Shown piece by piece: positions 44,762 through 53,723 of a stretch of DNA of 64,000 bases; position 1 is the stretch's first letter, and each line of letters begins with the position of its first letter. The DNA lies in assembly GCA_039680175.1 (NCBI GenBank), contig JBDKTO010000043.1:1-64000 (forward strand). Direction: 5' to 3'. Source of the stretch: Veillonellales bacterium. GTDB lineage: Bacteria; Bacillota; Negativicutes; JAAYSF01. Made by a program: the position numbers and the translations under genes. Below the pieces are notes generated by a model. The model was given only the letters and a program-made list of their open reading frames with translations, had not been told where the DNA came from and made no database searches.

Positions 44762-44790
44762 CAGCAGCACGCCCCATCAGCGTGCTGCTG
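44762..44790 (+). terminator. Hairpin closing the export region
   Basis: CAGCAGCACGC / GCGTGCTGCTG, 11-bp perfect stem with a seven-base loop, followed by TCCTTCCTTC. A second, smaller hairpin (GAAGAGTT/AACTCTTC) lies 30 bp upstream. Confidence 0.6.
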
Positions 44791-44858
44791 TCCTTCCTTC
44801 GAAAGATTGAATTAATAACCGTCAGTTCACCCTACGGGCGGTGACACTCACAGACCGG

Positions 44859-45050
44859 TTATCTGTCATCCGGTACCACACCAGCCAATTGCCCGGCTTT
44901 ACACGCCTGCGCCTCATTGCGAAAACACCGGTTCTTGGCCGGAAGTCCAGGCGCAGGCTCTTCCCGGATGAAGTTTTCTTCCTCCGACTCCACCGCCTCA
45001 ATCCGTTCCATAGCCGCCGGCGGCGGACCGTACACTGTTTTTAAGATCAT
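44859..45050 (-). CDS. Possible 63-residue hypothetical protein
   Basis: The frame starts MILKTVYGPPPAAM and ends GVVPDDR, is acidic in the middle (EAVESEEENF) and has two Cys. There is no ribosome binding site before the ATG and no recognised similarity, so coding is doubtful. It is the only sizeable frame in the 660-bp gap after uspA copy 2. Confidence 0.25.
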   Translation of the reverse strand: MILKTVYGPPPAAMERIEAVESEEENFIREEPAPGLPAKNRCFRNEAQACKAGQLAGVVPDDR

Positions 45051-45132
45051 TTTATTGGATTAATTGTGTGATTCGAATTGCAAGTAAACTAAAGCCGCGG
45101 CAGAATTTTTTCCCTGACCGTAGTCATATTAC

Positions 45133-45155
45133 CACACCCTTTCGAAAAGGGTGTG
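45133..45155. other. Perfect 10-bp hairpin in the gap before larA
   Basis: CACACCCTTT-CGA-AAAGGGTGTG followed by TTTAA on the plus strand. No gene ends nearby on that strand; isolated terminator-like element. Confidence 0.4.
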
Positions 45156-45310
45156 TTTAACCGTCCCTAGACAACCTGTTACGCTTATTATAACATAATC
45201 TTCCAGAGTGAAAAGGAATACGAAGCGTCCGGCGCATTGGCACCATGGAGATGAAATAAACCGGAACCATGCCACATATTATCTACGTACCCCATATATA
45301 ATAATCGAGT

Positions 45311-45342
45311 AAAGAGGCAGCCTGCAAATCGGCTGCCTCTTT
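45311..45342 (-). terminator. Terminator of the larA-like gene
   Basis: AAAGAGGCAGCC / GGCTGCCTCTTT, 12-bp perfect stem with an eight-base loop, 22 bp past the stop. Symmetric T/A flanks could allow function on both strands. Confidence 0.8.
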
Positions 45343-45363
45343 ACCTGGATCAGGTTAGACCGC

Positions 45364-46656
45364 TTATTTTATCAGCGGTGCGGTATTGGCCGCATGCGGC
45401 ATTATGGTAATCGTGTAATCATTGCGTCCCAGTTTTTGCTCTGCAAGAGTTATCGCTTCCTCAATCGTTGTGACCGCGGCCATACCGACCTTTTCCACAA
45501 AGGCTTTATTCTCCGGCAGAGTAACGACAATAAAAGGACTGGTTTGCGCCATAATCCCAAATTTAAGCGCAATAAAGCCGGGTACAGTAAAAGCCTTCCG
45601 CAACGCTACCTCCCGGTCATACAAGGATTCATATTGGAACCAATCGCTGAAATCCGGTGGTTCCGCGATATCTCTGCACTCCAGCACTAAAATGACAACC
45701 CCGCCTTTTTTCACTGCCATGAAAGCATTGTCAACGGTTTTGGAACCTTGATACAGATTGATGTCCTTCGGAAATCCGCCGGCGGAAGCAATAACCAAGT
45801 CCGCTTTACCGCTAATCGAAACGCCAAAAATTTCTTCTACCGTCTTGCAGCCTTCTTCCCAAGCTTTATACCAGTGACCGGCAACAAAACGGGCAAAATT
45901 GCCATCCGCTGTGAAAACTGCATTTAATATAAATGCCGGATTCACCATTTTTGCCATTTCACTCATATCTTCATGCATTCTATTATCAATCACCTTACCC
46001 GACACGCAGGCATCACTGATTCCCTTGCCGACTTCATTATTCAGACAAAGAGCGTGATTGGCCTGAATGCTGTCATAGCTTGAAATGCCCGGCATAACAG
46101 ATTTACGTCCGCCGCCAAACCCGGCCATCAGATGATACACAATTCCTCCGGTTAAAATCACTTTATCGGCATTGGCAACATGTTTATTGATGCTGACAGG
46201 GTTCCCCCGGGTAGTCGTGCCGAGATCAACAAAATCTTCCTTATTTAGAGCATGACTTTGTTCGATCGTAACCCGGTCCACGACCTCCTGTCCATAGGTT
46301 GACACATTTTCTTCATCGGTATGGCCGCGATGTGCCCCCAGCGCAGCAACCAAAGTAATATCGGAATCAGGAATCCCTGCTGCATTCAATTCGTCCAGTA
46401 ACGTTGGCAAAAACATATCGTAGCGAATCCACTTACGTGTAACATCACTGGCGACGATCGCAACCTTATCCCCGTTCCTTACGATCTCGCGTAGCGGCGG
46501 CGTACCGATGGGATTATTAATCGCCGCTTTTACAGCTGCCTTCACATCGGTAATGGCCTTTACACTTTTTCCTTCCACCACGTTGATGATACGTTCTTCC
46601 GGCAGGGAAACCTTCACTTTTTTATCGCCGAAACCTAACATAAATTTTTTTAGCAT
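45364..46656 (-). CDS. larA: LarA-type nickel-pincer racemase (lactate racemase family)
   Basis: 430 residues. The catalytic and nickel-pincer residues of Lactobacillus LarA line up one position later: H109 (ALGAHRGH), H175 and K185 (YHLMAGFGGGRK), with DVTR near 71. The enzyme interconverts D- and L-lactate or another 2-hydroxy acid. LarA homologues also act on malate, phenyllactate or gluconate-like substrates, so the substrate is uncertain. The genes for cofactor synthesis (larB, larC, larE) are not nearby and must lie elsewhere. The ATG follows AAAAGGGGATG. Lactate permeases on the same DNA support lactate as substrate but lie 37 kb away. Confidence 0.88.
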   Translation of the reverse strand: MLKKFMLGFGDKKVKVSLPEERIINVVEGKSVKAITDVKAAVKAAINNPIGTPPLREIVRNGDKVAIVASDVTRKWIRYDMFLPTLLDELNAAGIPDSDITLVAALGAHRGHTDEENVSTYGQEVVDRVTIEQSHALNKEDFVDLGTTTRGNPVSINKHVANADKVILTGGIVYHLMAGFGGGRKSVMPGISSYDSIQANHALCLNNEVGKGISDACVSGKVIDNRMHEDMSEMAKMVNPAFILNAVFTADGNFARFVAGHWYKAWEEGCKTVEEIFGVSISGKADLVIASAGGFPKDINLYQGSKTVDNAFMAVKKGGVVILVLECRDIAEPPDFSDWFQYESLYDREVALRKAFTVPGFIALKFGIMAQTSPFIVVTLPENKAFVEKVGMAAVTTIEEAITLAEQKLGRNDYTITIMPHAANTAPLIK

Positions 46657-46879
46657 AGTGCATCCCCTTTTATAGCATTTCGGATGAAACAGGTGTGTCT
46701 AATCTTTGCATTAACGGAATGTCAGGCCTACCTGCCACCCATGTTATTATAAAATATTTAACTATTCCTTCTCAAACCGCCAATTTCCTGCCTAATTTAT
46801 CAAATAGTAGTTTTCATCCATTTTTTACTGCGACTGCAGCCCTTTCTTCTGGACAGACTAAATTTGAGGAGGTGATTTT

Positions 46880-47032
46880 ATGTTTCTTAAATCGAAGCAT
46901 AAATCAATGTTCGGTAGGCATATGGAAATGCCCATGGATATGGATGTCCTTTCGGTGGTAAAGGTTGTCGCCGCAAGCGCGATTATTTACCACACAGCCA
47001 AATTCATGCTCAATGAGATGACCCACGACTAA
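46880..47032 (+). CDS. Small 50-residue hypothetical protein with one hydrophobic helix
   Basis: ATG with a very strong GAGGAGGTGA site opens 50 codons: a basic, Met- and His-rich start (MFLKSKHKSMFGRHMEMPMD) then a helix VLSVVKVVAASAIIYHTAKF and a short acidic tail. A strong terminator begins 22 bp after the stop, so it is probably a one-gene transcript. No family is recognised. Confidence 0.6.
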   Translation: MFLKSKHKSMFGRHMEMPMDMDVLSVVKVVAASAIIYHTAKFMLNEMTHD

Positions 47033-47053
47033 TTCCTCCTTATCAGTATCCTG

Positions 47054-47100
47054 AATGACGAATGCTCCGGGGTTATACAAACACCGGGGCATTCGTCATT
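47054..47100 (+). terminator. Terminator after the 50-residue gene
   Basis: AATGACGAATGC...GGCATTCGTCATT stem of about 17 bp with CCGG pairs near the loop, followed by TTGTG. Confidence 0.75.
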
Positions 47101-47215
47101 TGTGAAACAATAAAGCTTTCTCTGCACTTCTCCGGAATGCAGGTTTTAAAATGAATTACGAGAATATAACCAATATAATTAAATGAGACAATAGTACGCA
47201 TGGGGAGGGTTAAAA

Positions 47216-47386
47216 TTGCAAGGCATATTCGATATCACTGCAATTCTGGGAGGAATTTTACTATCCCTGACGCTGATTGCAGTGGGGATCTATATGATTC
47301 ACCATCGTTCGGAAACCTATCGCGGCGCCATATACCTGCTGATCGGATTGGCTCTGGCCGCAATACTCTGTCGCGGCGTTTTATGA
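47216..47386 (+). CDS. Small 56-residue membrane protein
   Basis: TTG start behind GGGGAGGG, then two predicted helices (ITAILGGILLSLTLIAVGIYMI and GAIYLLIGLALAAILC) linked by HHRSETYR. Followed by a strong terminator. A frame from ATG at 47200 is in another register and does not look like protein. No family is recognised. Confidence 0.6.
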   Translation: MQGIFDITAILGGILLSLTLIAVGIYMIHHRSETYRGAIYLLIGLALAAILCRGVL

Positions 47387-47426
47387 CTCAAAACAAAACT
47401 GCTGCAAAATTTCACAAAGTGAAAGC

Positions 47427-47483
47427 AAATCTTCCCCGGACGACGGAATGATTCAAGCCGTCGTCCGGGGAAGATTTTTTTAA
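47427..47483 (+). terminator. Very strong terminator before the ger operon
   Basis: AAATCTTCCCCGGACGACGG and its exact complement form a 20-bp stem with an 11-base loop, followed by TTTTT. It isolates the ger operon from upstream transcription. Confidence 0.92.
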
Positions 47484-47593
47484 AAAATAAAATACTGAAA
47501 AAATATCATACGTCCCGGCGGCTTCCGGGGGTAAAAGCCCTGCTACAGGGTAATACTAAAGTATCGCAGATTGTTTATGAGAGGTGTACGCTG

Positions 47594-49225
47594 ATGAAAC
47601 AGCATAAATGTCTACATATAAATAAGTTATCGGCTATTATCGCGGAAGCCTCGCATGCCTCGGTCAAAAAAAAGCTATATGCCCTTAGACAACTAATTAG
47701 CGAAAGTAACAAGGTCGCAGATAAAATATCGCAGATTATAACAAAACTCAAACCGCCTTCCGTCTTTACAACTGTAGCAGGCAACAAATTCTTTTTGGAG
47801 AATGCCTTTAAAAAAAGCAGCGACGTCATGTTTTTTGAATTTGCTGCCTTTTCCGGCGTAAAAATCTTGGTGGTATATATTGACGGGTTAGTAAGCAAAG
47901 AAATCTTAGGCCGCGACATTATAAATTCCTTTATTATAAATTCAAAAGAACTGCAAGCAAGTACGCTGCTTAATCCAACCATTTTAAAAAACTTAATTGC
48001 GGCAGCAAACGTGACGGAAACCAAAACCATGTCCGGGGTTATTGATTATCTATTAAACGGCAATACGGTTATGTTTGCCGACGGAGTAGATACGGCCCTG
48101 CTCATCGATTCCAAAGGCTGGGAAAAAAGAGCGGTCGCCGAACCTGATACCGAGTCAGTTATTCGCGGCCCTCGCGAAGGTTTTATTGAAAATATCCGCA
48201 CAAATACCAGTTTATTGCGGCGGAAAATAAAAAACCCCAACTTGGTATTTGAAAACATCAACCTTGGCAAGCAGACAAAAACCGATGTTGCCATCGCCTA
48301 TATTGATGGCATTGTAAATCAGGCGGTACTGGGTGAAGTAAGAAGACGGTTAAATAAGATTGATACAGATTCCGTCCTGGAAACAGGTTACATTGAGCAG
48401 TTTATCGAAGACAGCCCGTTTTCGCCGCTGGCGACTGTCGCCAATACCCAAAAGCCCGATATTCTTGCAGCCAAAATTCTCGAAGGCCGAGTAGGCATAT
48501 TTTGTGATGGAACTCCCCATGCACTTACTGTCCCCCACTTGTTTATTGAGGTGCTGCAAACAAGTGAGGATTACTATAATCGGCCGTTCGTCGCATTTTT
48601 TTGGAGAATACTGCGAGTTTCTGCGCTCCTCATTAGTATTTTAGTACCCGGTTTATATGTCGCCCTGCAGACTTTTCATCAGGAAATGATTCCGACAATC
48701 CTTCTACTACGTATGGCCGGATCCAGCTCGGATATACCTTTTCCGGCCGGTGCGGAAATATTTATAATGACAGTCTTTTATGAGCTGCTCCGCGAATCGG
48801 GTATCCGTCTCCCCAGGGCAGTCGGCTCGGCAATCAGCATCGTCGGCGCGCTGATAGTTGGCGAAAGTGCGGTAAATGCCGGTCTTGTAAGCGCTCCCGT
48901 GGTTATCGTGATCGCCATCGCAGGAGTCACCGGTTTTATTGTCCCGGCTTTATCGGAAGCGATCATGATATATCGGTTCTTTTTCTTATTTGCAGGTGCC
49001 GTGATGGGTCTATACGGCATCGTTTGCGGCTTGTTCGTCGTTGTGATGCACGCAGTTTCTCTTCGTTCCTTTGGCGTACCCTACATGTCTCCCCTGGCAC
49101 CTTCCGATCAAGGTGCCCTCCATGATTTCATTCTTCGTTTTCCCCTATGGGCAATGAAAAAAAGGCCGGCCGCTATTGCAAAAGACAACCAGCAAAGGCA
49201 GGGAGAACACGAATGGCGATATTGA
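47594..49225 (+). CDS. gerAA: GerA-type spore germination receptor subunit A
   Basis: 543 residues, inner-membrane subunit of a nutrient germinant receptor in the spore. A large soluble N-terminal part (about 1-330; VMFADGVDTALLIDSKGWEKRAV and RGPREGFIENIRTNTSLLRRKI are family landmarks) is followed by about five membrane helices (RVSALLISILVPGLYVALQTFH onward) and a short tail. The ATG follows GAGAGGTG. Bacillus gerA operons are read by sigma-G in the forespore; a possible -10 (AATACTA at 47552) was seen but no matching -35. The germinant is unknown. Confidence 0.95.
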   Translation: MKQHKCLHINKLSAIIAEASHASVKKKLYALRQLISESNKVADKISQIITKLKPPSVFTTVAGNKFFLENAFKKSSDVMFFEFAAFSGVKILVVYIDGLVSKEILGRDIINSFIINSKELQASTLLNPTILKNLIAAANVTETKTMSGVIDYLLNGNTVMFADGVDTALLIDSKGWEKRAVAEPDTESVIRGPREGFIENIRTNTSLLRRKIKNPNLVFENINLGKQTKTDVAIAYIDGIVNQAVLGEVRRRLNKIDTDSVLETGYIEQFIEDSPFSPLATVANTQKPDILAAKILEGRVGIFCDGTPHALTVPHLFIEVLQTSEDYYNRPFVAFFWRILRVSALLISILVPGLYVALQTFHQEMIPTILLLRMAGSSSDIPFPAGAEIFIMTVFYELLRESGIRLPRAVGSAISIVGALIVGESAVNAGLVSAPVVIVIAIAGVTGFIVPALSEAIMIYRFFFLFAGAVMGLYGIVCGLFVVVMHAVSLRSFGVPYMSPLAPSDQGALHDFILRFPLWAMKKRPAAIAKDNQQRQGEHEWRY

Positions 49226-50397
49226 AAAAAACCTGCGCACTCCTGCTGCTGCTGCTGCTGGCTATGTCCACTGCCGGCTGCTGGAACCGCCGGGAGCTGA
49301 ATACCCTGGGAATCATCGGTATGGCAGGCGTAGATAAGGACAGCAACGGCCTCAAAACCACCTTTGAAGTCATTAAGCCCGAAAAAACCGGCAAAGGGGG
49401 CAACGGTGAAAATGTCAAGAGTCCGGTCAAGTATGTGCAAGCGACCGGGAGTACGGTCATCGAAACATTTCGGAACGCAACGACGCGGTTTGACCGAAGA
49501 CTGTTCGTTTCCCACGCCAAAGCATTTTTGTTCAACGAAGAGCTTGCCAAAAACGGGCTGGCTGAACACCTGGATATGATTTTGCGCGACCATGAGCTGC
49601 GGCTTTCCATGCATTTGATCATTGTAAAAGACGCTTCGGCTGCCGATGTCATGGGCGTTGCCAGCGGCATCAACACGATTCCTTCCAGCTATGTTGACGA
49701 CTTATTGAAGGAATATAAACCCCATTCAAAAGGTGTGGACAGCCGGGTTATTGATTTTTTAAAAGCATATTACAGTAAAGGGGTAAACCCGGTTGTTACT
49801 GTACTGCAAAAAGTAAAAAAAGCTAAAATTGGCGCGGGAGAAAGCAATGATGAATACGAATTAAGCAGCGAAGGGGCGGCTGTGTTTTTAAAAGACAGGC
49901 TCGTCGGCTATCTGGACGGTCCGGAAACAAGAGGCTATAACTGGGTAGTCGGCAAAGTGGCAAGCGGTATTGTCACCTCCCCTAACCCGGTTATTCCCGG
50001 TATGAACTCCGTTGAAATTTTGCAGGCCAGAAGCAACAACGATGTAGAAATTACGGACGATCATATCAAGCTTAAAGTGAAAATTCAAATGACCGGCATG
50101 CTGGATGAAACCACCCAAAAAGCCGGATCATTAGAGCCCGTGGAAGTCATGCCATTGCTGGAACAAGCCACAGCCGACGTCATTAAGCAGGAAGTGGAGC
50201 ATACTCTGCAAAAAACGCAGACAGAATATAAGTCGGATATTTTTGGTTTTGGGCAGCTTGTCCACCAAAAATACCCCCGGGAGTGGAAAAACATGCAGGA
50301 TAATTGGGACGAATTATTCTCCCAGGCAACCGTTGAAGTGGAAACCGAGGTAGAAATTATAAAAGAAGGAAAATCGCTATTCCCTGCTAAAGAATAA
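49213..50397 (+). CDS. gerAC: GerA-type spore germination receptor lipoprotein subunit C
   Basis: 394 residues from the ATG at 49213, which overlaps the end of gerAA by 13 bp and has GGGAGA upstream; the longer frame from 49147 would lie within gerAA. A lipoprotein signal ends at C23 (LAMSTAGC-WNRREL, WNRRE being the usual GerAC start). The mature protein has the three-domain GerAC layout. The order A-C-B differs from Bacillus gerA (A-B-C) and is common in Clostridia and Negativicutes. Confidence 0.95.
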   Translation: MAILKKTCALLLLLLLAMSTAGCWNRRELNTLGIIGMAGVDKDSNGLKTTFEVIKPEKTGKGGNGENVKSPVKYVQATGSTVIETFRNATTRFDRRLFVSHAKAFLFNEELAKNGLAEHLDMILRDHELRLSMHLIIVKDASAADVMGVASGINTIPSSYVDDLLKEYKPHSKGVDSRVIDFLKAYYSKGVNPVVTVLQKVKKAKIGAGESNDEYELSSEGAAVFLKDRLVGYLDGPETRGYNWVVGKVASGIVTSPNPVIPGMNSVEILQARSNNDVEITDDHIKLKVKIQMTGMLDETTQKAGSLEPVEVMPLLEQATADVIKQEVEHTLQKTQTEYKSDIFGFGQLVHQKYPREWKNMQDNWDELFSQATVEVETEVEIIKEGKSLFPAKE

Positions 50398-50415
50398 AAG
50401 GGAGATAATAATTCA

Positions 50416-51516
50416 ATGACAAACCCGGATAAAATATCACCCATCCAAATCATACTTTTACTGAGCATCTCCCGCATATCCATCGTGCTCTTATGGTTTC
50501 ATGTATCCAACCAGGATGTATGGATCACCGAAATTCTCGCGTTGTTTTATGTGGCTGTCTTCTGTGCCCCTTTGCTCTTTTTACAGAAGCAGTTTACCAA
50601 TTTGACTCTAATCGAATATTTACCAATCCTAACCGGTAAATTAGCCGGTAAAATTTTGGGATTATTTTATGTTGGTTACTTTCTATTTGTTCTCATTATG
50701 GTTTTATCCTTATTTGATAATATTCTCAGGCCAATTAATTTCCCTGAAACTCCGGATTATGCCATCCTGTCCCTGGCTTTAATCACCTGTAGTTACGGTG
50801 CATTTAAGGGCCTGGAATGCATCGCCCGAACCGCAGAAATCTTTACTTCGCTGATTTTGGTCACAATTGTTTTTTATACCATACTCCAAATTCCGGATAT
50901 GCATTTCAAAGTCTTTCTGCCGGTATTAGCGGATTCCACTTTTGCGGAGATCAACTCTCTTGCCTTTAAAACCGCTGCCGGAATACACGAAATTGTATTT
51001 CTGGCTATGCTGGCGCCGTCTATTAATAAAAAAGTAAGTATAAATAGAGTTTTTTTCTGGTCAGTGATCGTAATTACCGTATTTTCCCTCATTATTATAG
51101 TACCAACAATAGCCGGTTTGGGCGTGGAGCTCTCCAAAAAAACCTTTGACCCCTATTATTTGTTTATTAAACAAATTAATATCTATGATTTTATCACCCG
51201 TATTGAATTTCTTATGGTCGCCGCCTGGAATATCGGGATGTTTTTGAAAATTTCATTTATGCTGTACTTGGCAACACTGGGTTTTGTACAGGCCGGAGAA
51301 TTAAAAACCCGTAATGCTTTCATTATTCCCATGGCTGCAGGAGTGTTCCTTATTGCTTTAAAAACGAACATCCTCAAATCCGTAACCGTCTTTACTATCA
51401 TTGAGCGTTACGTACCGTATATCAACTTAGTGTTTATCTTTGGTATTCCCGTAGTTATGCTGATTATGTTTTTCCTGAAAAAAGCTATGAAGGTTAAAAG
51501 GAACTGCAATGGTTAA
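50416..51516 (+). CDS. gerAB: GerA-type spore germination receptor permease subunit B
   Basis: 366 residues, ten predicted helices, member of the APC superfamily in the spore inner membrane and the probable germinant-binding subunit. It starts ISPIQIILLLSISRIS, where family members begin I-x-xxQ. It lies 18 bp after gerAC with GGGAGATAATAA as ribosome site. Its last 8 bp overlap the small ORF at 51509. Confidence 0.94.
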   Translation: MTNPDKISPIQIILLLSISRISIVLLWFHVSNQDVWITEILALFYVAVFCAPLLFLQKQFTNLTLIEYLPILTGKLAGKILGLFYVGYFLFVLIMVLSLFDNILRPINFPETPDYAILSLALITCSYGAFKGLECIARTAEIFTSLILVTIVFYTILQIPDMHFKVFLPVLADSTFAEINSLAFKTAAGIHEIVFLAMLAPSINKKVSINRVFFWSVIVITVFSLIIIVPTIAGLGVELSKKTFDPYYLFIKQINIYDFITRIEFLMVAAWNIGMFLKISFMLYLATLGFVQAGELKTRNAFIIPMAAGVFLIALKTNILKSVTVFTIIERYVPYINLVFIFGIPVVMLIMFFLKKAMKVKRNCNG

Positions 51517-51673
51517 AATAGCAGCCAAAATCAAGCTGGCCTTTTTAAAAATCAATATCCTGTCCGGCACACGCCAGACAGTTTCATTCCTTAGGCCTTG
51601 GGCAAAAAAATACTGCCAGTGCAAGGCAGCAAATAAAAAAATAAAGGAATTGGAAGTTATCTGCAATGGTTAG
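51509..51673 (+). CDS. Small 54-residue ORF at the end of the ger operon
   Basis: ATG inside the gerAB stop region (8-bp overlap) with AAAAGGA upstream. Basic (about 14 Lys/Arg), Cys-containing (YCQCKAANKK), no membrane segment. The 12-mer CTGCAATGGTTA occurs both across its start (51504-51515) and across its stop (51661-51672), so the frame may have arisen by duplication. Fourth small genes in ger operons are known in some species, but no family is recognised here. Confidence 0.45.
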   Translation: MVKIAAKIKLAFLKINILSGTRQTVSFLRPWAKKYCQCKAANKKIKELEVICNG

Positions 51674-52029
51674 AAATGATCATGTTTTGACTGCGCAAAA
51701 TATTTTCAAAACTTACAATTTTATTATAATATCATTTAAATTCACTGTCAACTGTATCGTACTGTAATTTTTTAATAAACTATCGTACTGATTCACAAAA
51801 CAACTACCTTACAGCATATTGCCCCTTATCGCCCCATGATCCCGCTTCCGGTTGTAAATAGCATGATTGTTAGTAACACCTGTTGAAAGAAAACGTTGAG
51901 CGTGATACCTAATTTTAGTGGCATTGTGCCGAAGTTTTCAATTTACGTGAATAATTCAGGTTATCTGTGTTACGTTGATGTTGCCAATCCCGTCCACAAA
52001 ATATCTTGATTCATCATGCTCGTCTCCCT
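51674..52029. other. Convergent intergenic region between ger operon and tpsB
   Basis: No gene or clear terminator. The 10-mer TATCGTACTG occurs twice (about 51754 and 51781). A consensus promoter on the minus strand is listed separately. Confidence 0.5.
51723..51751 (-). promoter_or_regulatory. Consensus promoter pointing antisense into the ger operon
   Basis: TTGACA at 51746-51751, 17-bp spacer, TATAAT at 51723-51728, both perfect, on the minus strand. Transcription would start near 51716 and run into the small ORF and gerAB on the opposite strand. No coding sequence with a ribosome site follows, so an antisense RNA is the likeliest product. The region is AT-rich, so chance is possible. 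Confidence 0.5.
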
Positions 52030-53640
52030 TTATTTTATATTGGTTTGTAAAAAGAAATGAATCCGCGTTGTATCATGTTCTCTAGATGAATTAAGAGGAA
52101 ATCCAACTACGACTTTTCCGAAAATATTCGGCGCACAATTCAAAATCACACCAAAACCGGTACTGGTTAAATAGTCCCTGCTCTGCGCTCCATTGTCAAA
52201 ACTATTATAGGTATAGCCATGGTCCATAAAAACCATTCCCTTTATTTGTTGAGAAAATTGCAGCGGAAAATCATACTCTAAGCCGGCATAATAACCTTGG
52301 TCACCACTTAACATTCCTTCGGTAAATCCTTTTACCGATGACATACCGCCCAGGGAAAACTGTTCCGTAGACGGCAGCTTACTCTTATCGGTCATTTGGC
52401 CGGACAAACGCCAAATAAGACTCCGGTCATCCGCCAACGCCTGCTGCCGGATCAGTGAAAGATTAAACCGCCAAAAGTTTCTGTCGTTATAGGCATCTTT
52501 TTTGGTGGCGGATATACCGGTAAAGCTATATTGGCTGTACCAAACACCCTTAGCATCTATGGTGCGGATATTGCTGCCTATGGCAGCTGTTTTCACTTTT
52601 GTGTCCAGTAAAGTGTTGCCGAAAAAATCGGTACTGGAATCCTTCCAGTGCAGTTCGCCGTAGCCTTCCACTTTTCGCCTGGCTTCCACAATAAAAGGAT
52701 GGGTGATACTCAGTCCCACATCGGTGGAATCGGCTGCGATATCCATGCTTTGGTAGGGGCCAGATATAATATCCGTCTGATTTTTACTATAACTGACACC
52801 CATTCTGGTACCAAAGCTGTCCACCGGGATCGTATAAGAAATTGACCCTCCCGTTGTACCCCTTGTCCAGGTCGGATTAATGACCAAAGACTCCCGGTTG
52901 CCAAACAGGCTATTATTTGCTATAACCATGCCGGTGCGGTAAAGACCGCTTTCACTTCTTCCCCCATTGTCGGTAAAGAGCGTGGTCTGCCATTCTTCCG
53001 GTTCTTGCAAGCGTAATATACAATCGGTTGTTCCCACTTCTTTGCCGGGTCTCAGTTCTGCTCTCATGACGATATCGTTGGTGTTGTTAAAGTAAAAGAT
53101 ATCTTTTTGCAGTTGGTCCAATTTGACCAAATCACCGTTATGCAGTGAAATTCTGTCTTTAATATAAGAGCTTCTCGTATGCTGATTGCCTTCAAATAAA
53201 AATTTCCCAAAATGGCCTTCCACCAATTGAATTTTTACGATTCCGTTCTCTATTTTTTGGGGAGGTAAAATAGCTTTGGCGGTAATATAGCTTTTAGTTT
53301 TATACAGTTCGTTAATCGCAGCTACTGCCTGATATAAATCTTTCAGTTCCAGCTCCTGACCTTCATATTTGGCTGTTACCGTCCTAATTTCTTCTGCTGT
53401 CAATATTTCCGATTTGTTGGTTATGATTTTACTGACGGTAATTTTTACGCTGCCCTGCTGGTGCTGCTCTGTTTCGATTGTGGTCTTATTGACCACATTA
53501 TCCTGATTCGGCACAACTTTTTCCTGATACAATTCTTTTTCTTTTTTATTGAACTCTCCCGTACCTGCGTCAGACACCGCTGCCTGGCAGGTGCTGCTGA
53601 AGTATAATGCGGCCAGCGCTAAAAGCAGTGTTTTCTTCAG
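52030..53640 (-). CDS. TpsB/ShlB-FhaC family two-partner secretion outer-membrane transporter
   Basis: Outer-membrane 16-strand barrel that secretes the TpsA protein encoded upstream. The frame first has a GTG at 53577, but a complete signal peptide (KKTLLLALAALYFSSTCQA then A) lies in frame ahead of it. Upstream there is only an ATA (53643) and a CTG (53640) behind a perfect GGAGGTG site 6 and 9 nt away. CTG is taken as start; this is unusual. POTRA domains cover about 60-210, the barrel 215-536, and the C-terminus ends RIHFFLQTNIK, an outer-membrane beta-signal-like end. The VFMDHGYTY segment matches the conserved VRGY/D-type loop 6 region only loosely. Confidence 0.9.
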   Translation of the reverse strand: MKKTLLLALAALYFSSTCQAAVSDAGTGEFNKKEKELYQEKVVPNQDNVVNKTTIETEQHQQGSVKITVSKIITNKSEILTAEEIRTVTAKYEGQELELKDLYQAVAAINELYKTKSYITAKAILPPQKIENGIVKIQLVEGHFGKFLFEGNQHTRSSYIKDRISLHNGDLVKLDQLQKDIFYFNNTNDIVMRAELRPGKEVGTTDCILRLQEPEEWQTTLFTDNGGRSESGLYRTGMVIANNSLFGNRESLVINPTWTRGTTGGSISYTIPVDSFGTRMGVSYSKNQTDIISGPYQSMDIAADSTDVGLSITHPFIVEARRKVEGYGELHWKDSSTDFFGNTLLDTKVKTAAIGSNIRTIDAKGVWYSQYSFTGISATKKDAYNDRNFWRFNLSLIRQQALADDRSLIWRLSGQMTDKSKLPSTEQFSLGGMSSVKGFTEGMLSGDQGYYAGLEYDFPLQFSQQIKGMVFMDHGYTYNSFDNGAQSRDYLTSTGFGVILNCAPNIFGKVVVGFPLNSSREHDTTRIHFFLQTNIK

Positions 53641-53723
53641 TATTCTTCACCTCCTTCATATGGGCTTAACCCGATTAAGTGCATGGCAATATCATGTCTT
53701 TTCTGCTAAAGTTTATTGCAACG

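Noticed and set aside
51427-51666. 79-codon minus-strand frame downstream of the antisense promoter
   Set aside because: TTG start without a ribosome site, and it lies opposite gerAB and the small ORF. An RNA product is more plausible than a protein.
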